In this document: positions 24,624 through 33,170 of the stretch, piece after piece
How the letters are laid out: each line of letters starts with the position of its first letter
How positions within the stretch are numbered: the stretch's first letter is position 1
Source: Thiohalophilus thiocyanatoxydans
GTDB lineage: Bacteria > Pseudomonadota > Gammaproteobacteria > UBA6429 > Thiohalophilaceae
Length of the DNA: 64,000 nucleotides
Direction: 5' to 3'
Assembly (NCBI RefSeq): GCF_004366735.1
Contig: NZ_SOQX01000002.1
Span: forward strand, 496,001 to 560,000
Notes under the pieces: model-generated
Told to the model about the DNA's origin: nothing
Databases searched by the model: none
Seen by the model: only the letters and a program-made list of their open reading frames with translations
Translations under genes and position numbers: made by a program

Positions 24624-24800
24624 GGTGACTCTCCTGTGGATCATCACTGACTGCCTGTATGCTCATACGTTCTGAGCCACTCCTTGCAGGAACACGAGTC
24701 TGTGTTGAAACCGGCTGGCCAATCCACAGGGTGTGTAGTGATGACTACGATCCACTATGGACCCTTTGCGGGGAAATAGCACATCAATTTAAGTGATGAG

Positions 24801-24877
24801 ACAGTTGGCAGTCGGCAGTTTGCAGTTGGCAGATACTGAGTACTTAGTACTTAGTACTTAGTACTAGTGAGTGACTA
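24801..24877 (+). repeat. Long heptamer-period array overlapping the msrB stop codon
   Basis: Eleven heptads in one phase: acagttg, gcagtcg, gcagttt, gcagttg, gcagata, ctgagta, cttagta, cttagta, cttagta, ctagtga, gtgacta. The last one contains the reverse complement of the msrB stop (TAG, 24875-24877). Confidence 0.8.
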
Positions 24878-25363
24878 TGCCGGGATGAATTTTAGGGCCA
24901 GGCCGTTGTTGCACCAGCGCTTGCCGGTGGGTTCCGGGCCGTCGTCAAATACGTGGCCCTGGTGACCTTCGCAGCGGGCGCAATGGTATTCGGTGCGCGG
25001 CCAGACCATTTTGAAGTCGAGACTGGTTTCGACGGCGTCGGGCAGGGTGGTGGTGAAACTGGGCCAGCCGGTGCCGCTGTCATATTTCATCTCGGAGGTG
25101 AACAGCGGCAGTGCGCAGCCGGCGCAGACATAGGTGCCCTTGCGCTTTTCGTCGTCCAGCGGGCTGGAGAAGGCCGGTTCGGTGCCGTCCTCGCGCAGGA
25201 TATCGAACTGTTCCTGCGTCAGGATCCGCTTCCACTCGGCTTCGCTTTTGGTGATTTTCTCGATCGCCGCCTGGCGTTCCTCTGCACTGAGCAGGAGCCG
25301 GGGCGCAAGCAGGGTAGCCGAGCTGATGCCGGCGAGTGTGGTGATGAAGCGGCGTCTGTTCAT
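24875..25363 (-). CDS. msrB: Peptide-methionine (R)-S-oxide reductase MsrB, Tat-exported
   Basis: Start ATG 25363, with gcaggagaa upstream, gives 162 aa. The N-terminus is a twin-arginine signal (MNRRRFITTLAGISSATLLA). The MsrB domain follows: zinc-binding CAGC (about residue 80) and CARC (about 130), YDSGTGWPSF, and the catalytic cysteine in RWCNNGLALKF near the C-terminus, where the family has RYCINS. It repairs oxidised methionine of periplasmic proteins. The heptamer array overlaps its stop codon. Confidence 0.93.
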   Translation of the reverse strand: MNRRRFITTLAGISSATLLAPRLLLSAEERQAAIEKITKSEAEWKRILTQEQFDILREDGTEPAFSSPLDDEKRKGTYVCAGCALPLFTSEMKYDSGTGWPSFTTTLPDAVETSLDFKMVWPRTEYHCARCEGHQGHVFDDGPEPTGKRWCNNGLALKFIPA

Positions 25364-25483
25364 GTCCTGATTCTCCTGCCTTGCCAAGTTCACGCCGTAC
25401 CGGGCCAGGCGATTGCATAACCGATCTGATTATCGACGTATACAGGTAGACAGACTGGTTGGGAATTGGTTCCGGGGCTGGTC

Positions 25484-25543
25484 TCAGTCGGCAGATTGCA
25501 CCGATAGCAGTCGGCAGTCGGCAGATAGCAGTCCGCAGAATGT
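25484..25543 (+). repeat. Heptamer-period array (cagtcgg/cagatag type) between msrB and vapB
   Basis: Heptads cagtcgg, cagattg, then after a 2-bp slip cagtcgg, cagtcgg, cagatag, cagtccg, cagaatg. It runs directly into a partial copy of the 82-bp palindrome (25542-25574). The whole 25364-25688 gap otherwise holds no gene. Confidence 0.7.
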
Positions 25544-25574
25544 AGGTCACATTGGCGGCAGCCTATGTGACGCA
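25542..25574 (+). repeat. Partial relative of the 82-bp palindromic repeat
   Basis: gtaggtcacattggcggcag followed by cctatgtgacgc resembles the first 33 bp of the elements at 22559 and 62730. Confidence 0.55.
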
Positions 25575-25688
25575 ACTTTTTTCAGGGCCAGCCAGGACCA
25601 AATACCCGCCACACCATTTCCCAGCGGCACGACAAACAGCATCAAATAGTGTATTCTTTGATGCAGTGCCATCGAATGAGGTGTTTTC

Positions 25689-25886
25689 ATGCGTACCACC
25701 CTGAATATTGATGATCAGTTGCTGGACGAGGCCCGGCGTATTACCGGGATGACCGAAAAAGCCGCCCTGGTGCGGGAGGGTCTGCGCGCGCTGATCGAAC
25801 GAGAGAGCGCCCGGCGCCTGGCGCAGCTGGGCGGCAGTGAGCCGCAACTGGAGTCCGTGCCGCGCCGGCAGTCCGATCCGGCATGA
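25689..25886 (+). CDS. vapB: VapB-type antitoxin (ribbon-helix-helix)
   Basis: This 65-aa protein begins MRTTLNIDDQLLDEARRITG, a ribbon-helix-helix DNA-binding motif typical of VapB of the VapBC-PIN class, and ends in a charged tail that would occupy the toxin active site. A gaggtg ribosome-binding site precedes the ATG. The stop overlaps the VapC start (ATGA at 25883-25886), so the pair is one operon, presumably autoregulated. Confidence 0.88.
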   Translation: MRTTLNIDDQLLDEARRITGMTEKAALVREGLRALIERESARRLAQLGGSEPQLESVPRRQSDPA

Positions 25887-26251
25887 TTCTGGTCGACACC
25901 TCGGTGTGGGTGGATCACCTGCGCGTCGGTGATGCCACGCTGGAGGAATTGCTGAACCACAGCCAGGTGCTGATGCATCCTTTTGTGCTTGGTGAGCTGG
26001 CGTGCGGCAATCTACGCAACCGTGGCAAGGTGCTGCAACTGCTCGGGAATCTGCCACAAGCGACGGTCGCCAGCGAGGCGGAGGTACTGTTCTTCATCGA
26101 ACGCCACACGCTGATGGGCCGGGGGATCGGCTATATCGACGCGCACTTGTTGGCGGCTGTAACCCTGAGTGGCTCGACACAACTCTGGACAAGAGACAAG
26201 CGCCTGCGGTCGATAACCGAGGATCTGAACCTGGTGTACAGTGCGGATTGA
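25883..26251 (+). CDS. vapC: VapC-type PIN-domain ribonuclease toxin
   Basis: This 122-aa protein is a complete PIN domain. The acidic residues that bind the metal are Asp5 (LVDTSVWVDHL), Glu38 (FVLGELACGN), Asp86 (GYIDAHLLAAV) and Asp105 (LWTRDKRL). VapC toxins cut tRNA or rRNA when VapB is degraded. All four acidic residues are present, so the toxin looks active. It is coupled to vapB by the ATGA overlap. Confidence 0.92.
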   Translation: MILVDTSVWVDHLRVGDATLEELLNHSQVLMHPFVLGELACGNLRNRGKVLQLLGNLPQATVASEAEVLFFIERHTLMGRGIGYIDAHLLAAVTLSGSTQLWTRDKRLRSITEDLNLVYSAD

Positions 26252-26413
26252 ACCACCTGAGTGGTCAATCTGGGCATTATGTCGCAAACCAGGAGGGGTG
26301 GAAGTTCTTGAATATCAGCCCATTAGCGTCATATCTTAAATTTAACATAATATACATTATGCGAACCAAAGAAGGCAACGGGATTCGGGCCCAGAGACCT
26401 GTCTGGTTCGGTC

Positions 26414-26450
26414 AACCAAGCCCCCGGGGGTTTTCCCCGGGGCCTTGGTT
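26414..26450 (-). terminator. Terminator hairpin at the end of the copper operon
   Basis: aaccaagcccccgggg and ccccggggccttggtt form a strong, nearly perfect stem with a short loop between convergent vapC and copB. There is only a weak U-tract in either direction. Confidence 0.6.
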
Positions 26451-26470
26451 TGGCTCCATGCCTGACGTTT

Positions 26471-27256
26471 TCAGAACCACATGCGGATGCCCGCCACAAC
26501 GGCTGAGTGGTCGGTATCTTCGCTCTCGGCTTCACGCAAATCTGCCGTGTCACCAAGATACTTGTTCCAGCTTACGCCAATATAGGGCGCAAATTCTCGA
26601 CGAAATTCATACCGCAAGCGCAAGCCGAACTTGGCATTGGTGATCCCCTTGCCGATACCGAATTCCGGCACGTCGTTGGCTGAGTACGCTGTCTCAAACC
26701 GGCCCTGCAAAATGGTTCGCTGGGTCAGCAGCCAGTCGTATTCGGCCTCGAGATCCGCCGAGGTGTCACCGTCATCGCTCAGCCGCAGATTGGCGTCGAT
26801 CTCGAACCAGTATGGCGCCAGGCCCTGAATGCCGAACACGGCGAAGCCACGCTCCTTGTCGGGACCGGGACCGTATTCGCTCTGGTAACCGGCGCCCATC
26901 TGGAGATCCCAGAACGGCGCAACCATGCGGCTGTAGAGGACATCCAGGGTTTCGATTTCCCCGCCTTCACCGCCGCTGACGACATCTTCACCTTCACCTT
27001 CTATATAGAGACGGTTAGTGTCGCCGCCGTACCAGTACTGGCCTTCCCAGTTGACGGTATCCTCCTCGTCACCCCAGGCATATTCAAGCCGATCGATGAG
27101 TAACTTGCTGTAGTTTGTCGAATCATGTACCGGGATCGGCCAGCCGGGTTTTTTCGGTTTGGGTTCTGCCTGTGCGCCCAAAGAGACGATCGACAGTTGC
27201 AACATCAAAACCATGGCGATGGCCGACGGGATCACGTTTGATAATAAGCGTTTCAT
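26471..27256 (-). CDS. copB: Copper resistance outer-membrane protein CopB
   Basis: This 261-aa protein has a signal peptide (to SLGAQA) and the CopB beta-barrel pattern: DRLEYAWGDEEDTVNWEGQY, WYGGDTNRLYIEGEGE, YQSEYGPGPDKERGFAVFGI, AEYDWLLTQRTILQ and a C-terminal aromatic end VVAGIRMWF. A ggagg ribosome-binding site precedes the ATG. It follows copA by 18 nt, so the two are cotranscribed. CopB is thought to bind or move copper across the outer membrane. It lacks the long Met/His N-terminal extension of plasmid CopB proteins. Confidence 0.92.
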   Translation of the reverse strand: MKRLLSNVIPSAIAMVLMLQLSIVSLGAQAEPKPKKPGWPIPVHDSTNYSKLLIDRLEYAWGDEEDTVNWEGQYWYGGDTNRLYIEGEGEDVVSGGEGGEIETLDVLYSRMVAPFWDLQMGAGYQSEYGPGPDKERGFAVFGIQGLAPYWFEIDANLRLSDDGDTSADLEAEYDWLLTQRTILQGRFETAYSANDVPEFGIGKGITNAKFGLRLRYEFRREFAPYIGVSWNKYLGDTADLREAESEDTDHSAVVAGIRMWF

Positions 27257-27274
27257 TGTTTTGCCTCCTCTGGA

Positions 27275-29146
27275 TTAACTGACCGATACCACGCGGAACA
27301 TACCCGCTTTCATGTGGTACAGGAGGTGACAATGAAATGCCCAGTCGCCCGGTGCGTCCGCGGTGATTTGCGCAGAAAGCATTTCGCCGGGTTTGAGACT
27401 GAGCGTGTGTTTGCGTGGCCGGTATTCGCCATGCCGGTTTTCCAGTTCCATCCACATTCCGTGCAGATGGATGGGATGGTCCATCATGGTGTCATTCACC
27501 AGAATCAGGCGCAGGCGTTCACCGTGATGAAACTGCACCGGGCCATCCACTTCGGAGAACTTCTCGCCGTCAAATGACCACATATAACGCTCCATGTTGC
27601 CGGTCAGATGCAGCTCGATTTCCCGTTCGGGTTCACGTTGATCCGGCCAGATTTTCAGACTGCGCAGATCGTTGTAGACCAGAACTTTATGGTCGACATC
27701 ATCCAGTCCGACCCCGGGATCATCCATCCGGTTCATCGGATTGGGTGAGACCATCGCCGCCCCGGATCCATGATTATCGGGCCCGTGGGTAATTTTGCGA
27801 TCTTTCAGCACCCAGTCAGAGGCTTTCTCAGCATCGTTCATGTCATGTTGCATATCACTGCCCTGCTCCATCGACATGTTGTCCTGATTATGATCCATGC
27901 CTCCACTGCTGCCCGCTTGCCCATCCATTGACATGTTGCTGTGATCCATCTCGCTGTTGGAAGACATATCCATCTGCATATCACCATGCTCCATGCCCAT
28001 GGATTTCATGCCGCGTTCCACCGGTTGCGGACGGGGCTCCGGTACCGACGCGGTCATTCCTTCGCGCGGGGCCAGGGTCGCCCGCACATAGCCGGATCGA
28101 TCCATGGACTCGGCAAAGATGGTATAGGCTCGTTCGTCATCCGGTTCGACAATGACGTCGTAGGTTTCGGCCACGCCGATACGAAATTCATCGACCGGCA
28201 CCGGCTCGACATTCTGGCCGTCGGCCGCGACCACGGTCATTTTCAGGCCGGGAATGCGCACATCAAAGAACGACATGGCGGAGCCATTGATGAAACGCAG
28301 CCGGACCTTCTCGCCGCGACGGAACAGCGCGGTCCAGTTGGACTCGGACGGCAGACCGTTGATCAGGTAGGTATAGACACTGCCGGTGACATCCATAATG
28401 TCCCGGGAACTCATGCGCATCTGGCCCCACATTTTCCATTTGTCCATCGCCGGGCCCCAGCCCATGCTGGCGGCATCGTCAAAGAAATCGCCGATCGTGC
28501 GTTTCTGGTAGTTGTAATACCCTTCGGCTTTTTTCAGATTGGCCAGCACGTGATAGGGATCGTCATAGGTCCAGTCCGAGAGCATGACCACATAGTCCCG
28601 ATCATACTCGAAGGGTTCGGGCTGCGCCGGATCGACAATCAGCGGCCCGTAATGGCCGAGCTGCTCCTGCAGGCCGGAATGGCTGTGGTACCAGTAGGTG
28701 CCGCTCTGTTTGACGGGATAACGATAAACGAAGGTTTCACCGGGCTTGATGCCGGGGAAGCTGACACCGGGCACCCCGTCCATGTTTTCCGGCAGCAAAA
28801 TGCCATGCCAGTGAATCGAGGTGCTCTCTGACAGGTTATTGGTGACGCGCAACATCACCTCACGCCCCTCCTGCATCCGGATCAGCGGACCCGGCACGGA
28901 GCCGTTGATAGTAATGGGGTTGGCTTCCCGAGATCCGATTTTCATCGGCGTATGATCGATCGTCAGATCAAAGATATCGGTATTGCCGGACACGGTTTTA
29001 TCTGCCAACAGGTTACCTGTCTGTTGCCAGGCATAGGCCGGCGCCAGCCGGCCCAGTCCCGCGAGGACGGCCATCGCCGCCGCGCCCTGCAAAAATTGCC
29101 GGCGGCCGGGCGAGCGTGGGCTTTTCGGTTCGAGATATTTGTTCAT
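27275..29146 (-). CDS. copA: Multicopper oxidase CopA (Tat-exported copper resistance)
   Basis: Start ATG 29146 has agggag upstream; the protein is 623 aa. The N-terminus has a twin-arginine signal (GRRQFLQGAAAMAVLAGLG). Three cupredoxin domains supply the copper ligands: HWHG (about 112), YWYHSHS (about 155), HPIHLHG near 580 and the type 1/type 3 HCHLLYHMKAGM at the C-terminus. Between domains 2 and 3 is a Met- and His-rich linker (MGMEHGDMQMDMSSNSEMDH, then DHSNMSMDG and similar). CopA oxidises Cu(I) in the periplasm. It is the middle gene of a minus-strand copper operon. Confidence 0.95.
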   Translation of the reverse strand: MNKYLEPKSPRSPGRRQFLQGAAAMAVLAGLGRLAPAYAWQQTGNLLADKTVSGNTDIFDLTIDHTPMKIGSREANPITINGSVPGPLIRMQEGREVMLRVTNNLSESTSIHWHGILLPENMDGVPGVSFPGIKPGETFVYRYPVKQSGTYWYHSHSGLQEQLGHYGPLIVDPAQPEPFEYDRDYVVMLSDWTYDDPYHVLANLKKAEGYYNYQKRTIGDFFDDAASMGWGPAMDKWKMWGQMRMSSRDIMDVTGSVYTYLINGLPSESNWTALFRRGEKVRLRFINGSAMSFFDVRIPGLKMTVVAADGQNVEPVPVDEFRIGVAETYDVIVEPDDERAYTIFAESMDRSGYVRATLAPREGMTASVPEPRPQPVERGMKSMGMEHGDMQMDMSSNSEMDHSNMSMDGQAGSSGGMDHNQDNMSMEQGSDMQHDMNDAEKASDWVLKDRKITHGPDNHGSGAAMVSPNPMNRMDDPGVGLDDVDHKVLVYNDLRSLKIWPDQREPEREIELHLTGNMERYMWSFDGEKFSEVDGPVQFHHGERLRLILVNDTMMDHPIHLHGMWMELENRHGEYRPRKHTLSLKPGEMLSAQITADAPGDWAFHCHLLYHMKAGMFRVVSVS

Positions 29147-29269
29147 GTGAACATCTCCCTTTCTCCATAACGTATAGCACAACTGAGCAAAGCCGCATCA
29201 GCGTGCCGGAATCAGAATAAAAAATAGCAACACGGCATGTCCGCCCAGGCGGACACGGTAGACAGGAGT

Positions 29270-29635
29270 TCAGGTTCGGGGAGGACGGGGTTCAGTCGCC
29301 TGATAGAAAGAGAGAAAGAATTTTACGGGAATTTGCCGATAGGCTGGATCAGTATCGGAGGATTCAGAAAGATCGTGTAACAGGGCTGTAACACAATGCG
29401 AGCAGGAACCGCAGCTGCCGCTCTCGCAGCTGTTGTCCGAGCAATGCTGACAGCCGGCCTGTTCCCCACAACAATCTGCCATGCTGGCGTGATCCGGGGC
29501 CTGCTGCAGGGTGACAACGGGGCGCTCGAGGGCCGGCGTCACTGCCGGTTCAGCCGCCACGGCAGGGCCGGCCTGCGCGGCAGAGACACCGAACGCCAGC
29601 GCTAAAATTAATAATTTCAGTATCTTATAAAACAT
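29270..29635 (-). CDS. Cys-rich exported protein of the copper operon (CopL-like)
   Basis: This 121-aa protein has a signal peptide (to SAAQA) and a central cysteine cluster with nine Cys: CCGEQAGCQHCSDNSCESGS followed by CGSCSHC. It lies directly upstream of copA on the same strand, 123 nt away. It resembles small Cys-rich CopL-type proteins that precede copA-copB in gammaproteobacteria, where CopL is needed for copper-induced expression. The assignment rests on position, signal peptide and composition only. Confidence 0.6.
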   Translation of the reverse strand: MFYKILKLLILALAFGVSAAQAGPAVAAEPAVTPALERPVVTLQQAPDHASMADCCGEQAGCQHCSDNSCESGSCGSCSHCVTALLHDLSESSDTDPAYRQIPVKFFLSFYQATEPRPPRT

Positions 29636-29839
29636 GATTGATTATACGTCGGATGACACTGATTTTGACCCTTGTTTTGCCGATTGGTTCGCGCGCCGAC
29701 TCCGGGAAACTGTCAGCTTTTTCACCCTATCAAAGCTGTCAGGAGAAATACACCCTTTCCCCTGCAGTAATGGCTTTGAGGTTCGCGCAGATCCAGTGCC
29801 TTGTTATCTTGCAGACAGGCGTCTTGCGATTCGGGGTTA

Positions 29840-30328
29840 TTAGTGATGATGGCCATGCGATGAGGAACTGCCTTCAAGGCTGTCGACTTCGGTCTCCTCC
29901 AGGTAATGAACAAATGCGCGACGTAATTTTTCGGCCATACCATTACCAGGACGACCGCCTAGCTGAACAATCCTGTGTTCGACCTGTTCCGCCGTGGCCT
30001 GTAACAGATCATAGGTGATTTCCACTTCCTCCTGCATTACAGTCACCTGTTTGATACCCATCATACTGCCCAATTCTTTGACCAGTTCTTCGGATTGCTG
30101 TGAGGACAACGCTTCGGATAATTTCAAACGGCGCCGTTTGATCACCTCGTCTTTATGTGACGGGTGGCCGGGTTTGCCAATATAAAGATTTGGATTGGCC
30201 AGAAAACGGCTCTGGCATTGTTGTGAGCAAAAGGCAAAATGCATGTCCAGATAATCAACCGCGTATTTATCACGCGGCACCAACATGCCACAAACGGGAT
30301 CTTTGAGTTTATCCTGCTCTTGTTGCAT
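29840..30328 (-). CDS. YHS-domain protein with a His-rich tail
   Basis: This 162-aa protein starts with a YHS domain: KDPVCGMLVPRDKYAVDYLD and HFAFCSQQCQSRFLANP, with the metal-binding cysteines at about 13, 34 and 38. The second half (GIKQVTVMQEEVEITYDLLQ) looks like a ferredoxin-like fold related to heavy-metal-associated domains but has no CxxC. The end is SSSSHGHHH, a metal-binding tail. It is probably a copper or silver chaperone, feeding the cop genes downstream on the same strand. Confidence 0.75.
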   Translation of the reverse strand: MQQEQDKLKDPVCGMLVPRDKYAVDYLDMHFAFCSQQCQSRFLANPNLYIGKPGHPSHKDEVIKRRRLKLSEALSSQQSEELVKELGSMMGIKQVTVMQEEVEITYDLLQATAEQVEHRIVQLGGRPGNGMAEKLRRAFVHYLEETEVDSLEGSSSSHGHHH

Positions 30329-30445
30329 GATACGTCACCCGTTATGTAGGCAATAAGCTTTCAGTCCTGTTTTAACGCCAGGGAAAAGTATTCAATAGTC
30401 ATGCGCGATTGACCATCGCTTTTCCCGGGTGCTGAATTCATCACC

Positions 30446-30676
30446 TTATTTGGTCAATCCCAGAGCCGCTTTGAGTTCCTCCTCACTCGGCTGACTGCGA
30501 AACACCACTTCCTCATCCAGCACCAGGTTCGGAGAGTGACGAATATTGAACTGTTTAACAACATCCGGTGCGTCTTCAACAAAGATGAGTTCGTACTCGA
30601 CACCTAACTGTTGAAGTTCATGTTCGAGATTGGGTCTGTGCGTACACTCTTTTGTGGCGATAATCTTGACGTCCAT
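30446..30676 (-). CDS. Small thioredoxin/glutaredoxin-like protein
   Basis: This 76-aa protein starts MDVKIIATKECTHRPNLEHE, with a beta-strand, a lone cysteine at position 11 and a following helix. It then has a cis-Pro-like RHSPNLVLDEEVVF and ends KAALGLTK. The usual CxxC is reduced to CTHR, so it would act as a monothiol or metal-binding fold, not a disulfide reductase. It lies 117 nt upstream of the YHS gene on the same strand, pointing to a metal-handling role. Confidence 0.7.
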   Translation of the reverse strand: MDVKIIATKECTHRPNLEHELQQLGVEYELIFVEDAPDVVKQFNIRHSPNLVLDEEVVFRSQPSEEELKAALGLTK

Positions 30677-31008
30677 AACATCCCCCTTCTATGAGTCTGT
30701 AATTAAAAGTTTCCACGTGCATGGAGATACGACATTCTGACTCCCACACTGTTTTCTGAAAACACCTTCTGACGCAGCGCTCAACCTGCAATCACTAAAG
30801 CCGTGGGTGCGGGTTTGAAGGCCGGTTTTCGAACCCGGTTCAGCATGGAAATTACTGATCAGTGTAAAAGGTGTGAGCTACACACAAGTCAAATGCTTTA
30901 TTGCCCGCAATAAAATAAGAAGATCCTTATATTATCAAGCGAGGTGACAACAAGGGATGCGTGCCCGATAGACTGACCTGGCCGGGCGCATCCCAAAAGA
31001 AAGTTATT
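30677..31008. other. Intergenic region holding the bcp terminator
   Basis: About 330 bp upstream of the metal block. Its first 270 bp show no gene; they probably include the promoter for the minus-strand thioredoxin-like gene. The bcp terminator hairpin lies near 30954-30994. Confidence 0.5.
30954..30994 (-). terminator. Terminator hairpin downstream of bcp
   Basis: gggatgcgtgcccg and cgggcgcatccc form a strong stem 14 nt after the bcp stop on the minus strand, followed by ttgttg. Confidence 0.6.
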
Positions 31009-31473
31009 TTACAGCTCCTGGACTGTCTTCAGCATGGCCTGGGCGTGCCCTTCGGGGTTCACGCCGTATTCCACATGGACCAGTTTGCCGGTCTTGTCGA
31101 TCACGAAGGTGGAACGCACGACGCCCATTTTCTTCTCGCCGTTTTTCTCCTTCTCCTGCCAGACACCGTATTTTTCGCACAGCTCGCCGCTGGTGTCGGC
31201 CAGCAGATCAACGCGCAGGCCGAACTTGCTGATAAATTGCCGGTGGCTGTCACAGTCATCCTTGCTGACGCCAAGAATGACCGTATCCTGTTGCGCGAAC
31301 TCATCCGCCAGTTCGGTGAACTGGTTGGCCTCGATGGTACAGCCCGGGGTATCGTCTTTGGGGTAGAAATAGACAATGACATGTTTGTTATTCCTGAAGT
31401 CACCCAGACAGACGGTTTTATCGTCCTGGTTCGGGGTGCAGAAATCCGGTGCCATCTGGCCGCTCTGTAACAT
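31009..31473 (-). CDS. bcp: PrxQ/Bcp-type thiol peroxidase
   Basis: This 154-aa protein shows YFYPKDDTPGCTIEANQFTE with the peroxidatic Cys45, ILGVSKDD and the later RSTFVIDKTGKL. It reduces hydroperoxides with thioredoxin. In E. coli Bcp the resolving cysteine lies five residues later (C50), but here that position is Asn50. Other cysteines (12, 22, 74, 98) could serve instead. An aggt ribosome-binding site is present. It is the last gene on the minus strand, divergent from the DJ-1/PfpI gene. Confidence 0.92.
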   Translation of the reverse strand: MLQSGQMAPDFCTPNQDDKTVCLGDFRNNKHVIVYFYPKDDTPGCTIEANQFTELADEFAQQDTVILGVSKDDCDSHRQFISKFGLRVDLLADTSGELCEKYGVWQEKEKNGEKKMGVVRSTFVIDKTGKLVHVEYGVNPEGHAQAMLKTVQEL

Positions 31474-31659
31474 AGTACCTCCATTTAAATTTAGAAAAAT
31501 TGCATCAACTGTACCCAGTGTATAACAGCTGGACGGCCTTTATCGCCCTTGAATCTTTGCGGGTAAAAATCTGAAAATTTCCCTGCAGGATCGTTGCAAA
31601 ACAGCTTTACTGTAAATAACGATTACGCCAGATCAAGACTCACCGTCCCGGAGGCCATA

Positions 31660-32181
31660 ATGAGCAAGTTGGTTTTTATTGTTGGCGAAGGTTTTGAGGA
31701 TTCGGAGTTTCAGGTGCCCTACGAACACCTGAAAAAGGCCGGCCATGCGATCGATGTGATGGGTGATGAGGCCGGGGTGGATGTGCACGGCAAACGCGGC
31801 GGTTTCGCCGCCCATATCGACATCGATGCCCGCGGGGCCTATCCGCACGATTATGCCGCCCTGGTCATTCCCGGGGGCTTTGGTCCGGATCGCCTGCGGA
31901 CAAATGAGAAAATCGTGGCTTTTGTCGAGGGCTTTGTCAGTACCGGCAAGCCGGTGGCGGCAATTTGCCATGGCCCGCAATTGCTGATCGAGGCGGACCA
32001 GGTCCGCGGCCGCACCCTCACCTCCTGGCCCTCGGTGCGTACCGATCTGCTCAATGCCGGTGCGGTGTGGGTCGATGAACCGGTGGTCGTGGACGGTAAC
32101 CTGATTACCTCGCGCAAGCCGGCTGATCTTGAGCCATTTTGTCAGGCGATTGACGCCGCGCTGGCCCGTCAAGCCGCTTGA
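31660..32181 (+). CDS. DJ-1/PfpI family protein (type 1 glutamine amidotransferase-like)
   Basis: I start at ATG 31660 because ggagg lies just upstream, giving 173 aa. The nucleophile elbow is AAICHGPQLLIEADQVRGRT with Cys near residue 105, and Glu is present in the N-terminal strand region (GEGFEDSEFQ). Family members act as proteases, chaperones or deglycases against glyoxal damage. It is divergent from bcp, which fits a stress role. The exact activity cannot be read from sequence. Confidence 0.9.
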   Translation: MSKLVFIVGEGFEDSEFQVPYEHLKKAGHAIDVMGDEAGVDVHGKRGGFAAHIDIDARGAYPHDYAALVIPGGFGPDRLRTNEKIVAFVEGFVSTGKPVAAICHGPQLLIEADQVRGRTLTSWPSVRTDLLNAGAVWVDEPVVVDGNLITSRKPADLEPFCQAIDAALARQAA

Positions 32182-32661
32182 GACCAGAGCGCCCGAACCG
32201 CGTCGTTCCCGGAGTATCACTACGATTTTTCAATCACTTACCGGCACTATTGCCGGCGATGGAAAAAGCAGTCCGGAATGTGACAAGGCGCGCTGAAGAG
32301 CTACACTGTTAGTAATATGGATCCGATTGATTTCCTCTCTCTGTCTGGAGTCGGACCGGCCCTGTTCGCCGGCCGGAGAGACGCTGAGAGCGGGAGGGCA
32401 TTGAACCCATGAGTGAGCAGTACCTTCACTCCTTATATATATTCAACAACGAACTCGCTTTTGATCCGTACGCCACAACCCGTTTTACTGGCGTGATACC
32501 GCGCATTGATGACATTACCGTTTTTACCAACCCGGGCCGGAGATCCGGATTGAGTGCAAGCGTCATCGGCAGTTGGGATAGCCGTGCACAAAACATGAAG
32601 CTGCAAGCATTACCACTTTCGCCTTTTTGTATTAATGTCTAACCCGAAGGAGGAGTTATTT
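32182..32661. other. Intergenic region with no firm gene
   Basis: About 480 bp. It contains a small ccggc-actatt-gccgg stem-loop (32241-32256) and an ORF at 32409-32642 (77 aa) that I cannot support: no family resemblance and an odd overlap with the next RBS. It could hold a promoter or small RNA; nothing in the sequence settles that. Confidence 0.4.
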
Positions 32662-33123
32662 ATGCCCAAGACCTGGATTCTGGTTGCCGACAGCAGCCGG
32701 GCGCGTCTTTTTCTTGCCGACAGCGCATCCTCACCCCTGGTAGAACTGGAAACTTTTACTCACCCCGCCAGCCGACAACATGAACAGGAGATCACCTCCG
32801 ACCTGCCCGGCAAACAGAACGGCAAAGGGATTAACGGCAGTTTTGCGCATGCCATGACTCAGGAGACCGATCCCAAACACCAGGAAGCCATCAACTTTGC
32901 CCGTGAAGTGACGCAACATCTGAACAAGTCACACAGTAAGAACAAGTTCCGGCAACTGATTATTGTCGCCGCTCCGAATTTTCTCGGGCTGTTGCGTGAT
33001 AACCTGAACCACAACACCCGTCGTAGTCTGACTCTGCAACTGGACAAGAATCTGACCCAGTATAAACCGGCGGACATTCGTAAACATCTTCCCGAGTATT
33101 TACCCAATCTGGAACTTCACTAA
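32662..33123 (+). CDS. Host-attachment-family protein (baeRF/Host_attach type)
   Basis: I start at ATG 32662, which has a strong aaggaggag site; the longer frame would run through it. The 153-aa protein starts MPKTWILVADSSRARLFLAD, the signature of the host-attachment family first described from Agrobacterium, and includes QEAINFAREVTQHLN and FLGLLRDNLN. The fold is related to bacterial release factor-like (baeRF) domains; the true function is unknown. A terminator hairpin follows at 33133-33156. Confidence 0.85.
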   Translation: MPKTWILVADSSRARLFLADSASSPLVELETFTHPASRQHEQEITSDLPGKQNGKGINGSFAHAMTQETDPKHQEAINFAREVTQHLNKSHSKNKFRQLIIVAAPNFLGLLRDNLNHNTRRSLTLQLDKNLTQYKPADIRKHLPEYLPNLELH

Positions 33124-33132
33124 AACCCACTT

Positions 33133-33156
33133 CAGGCCGGTAAGATTACCGGCCTG
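33133..33156 (+). terminator. Intrinsic terminator after the host-attachment-family gene
   Basis: Perfect stem caggccggtaa / ttaccggcctg with a 2-nt loop, then tttcgtt. It lies just before the nrdJ start at 33171. Confidence 0.75.
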
Positions 33157-33170
33157 TTTCGTTAGCCATT

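Noticed and set aside
27941-28831. 296-codon open frame on the plus strand
   Set aside because: It lies opposite copA, whose copper ligands are clear; this is a shadow frame.
32409-32642. 77-codon ORF between the DJ-1 and host-attachment genes
   Set aside because: No recognisable family, a weak start, and it runs over the RBS of the next gene; coding not supported.
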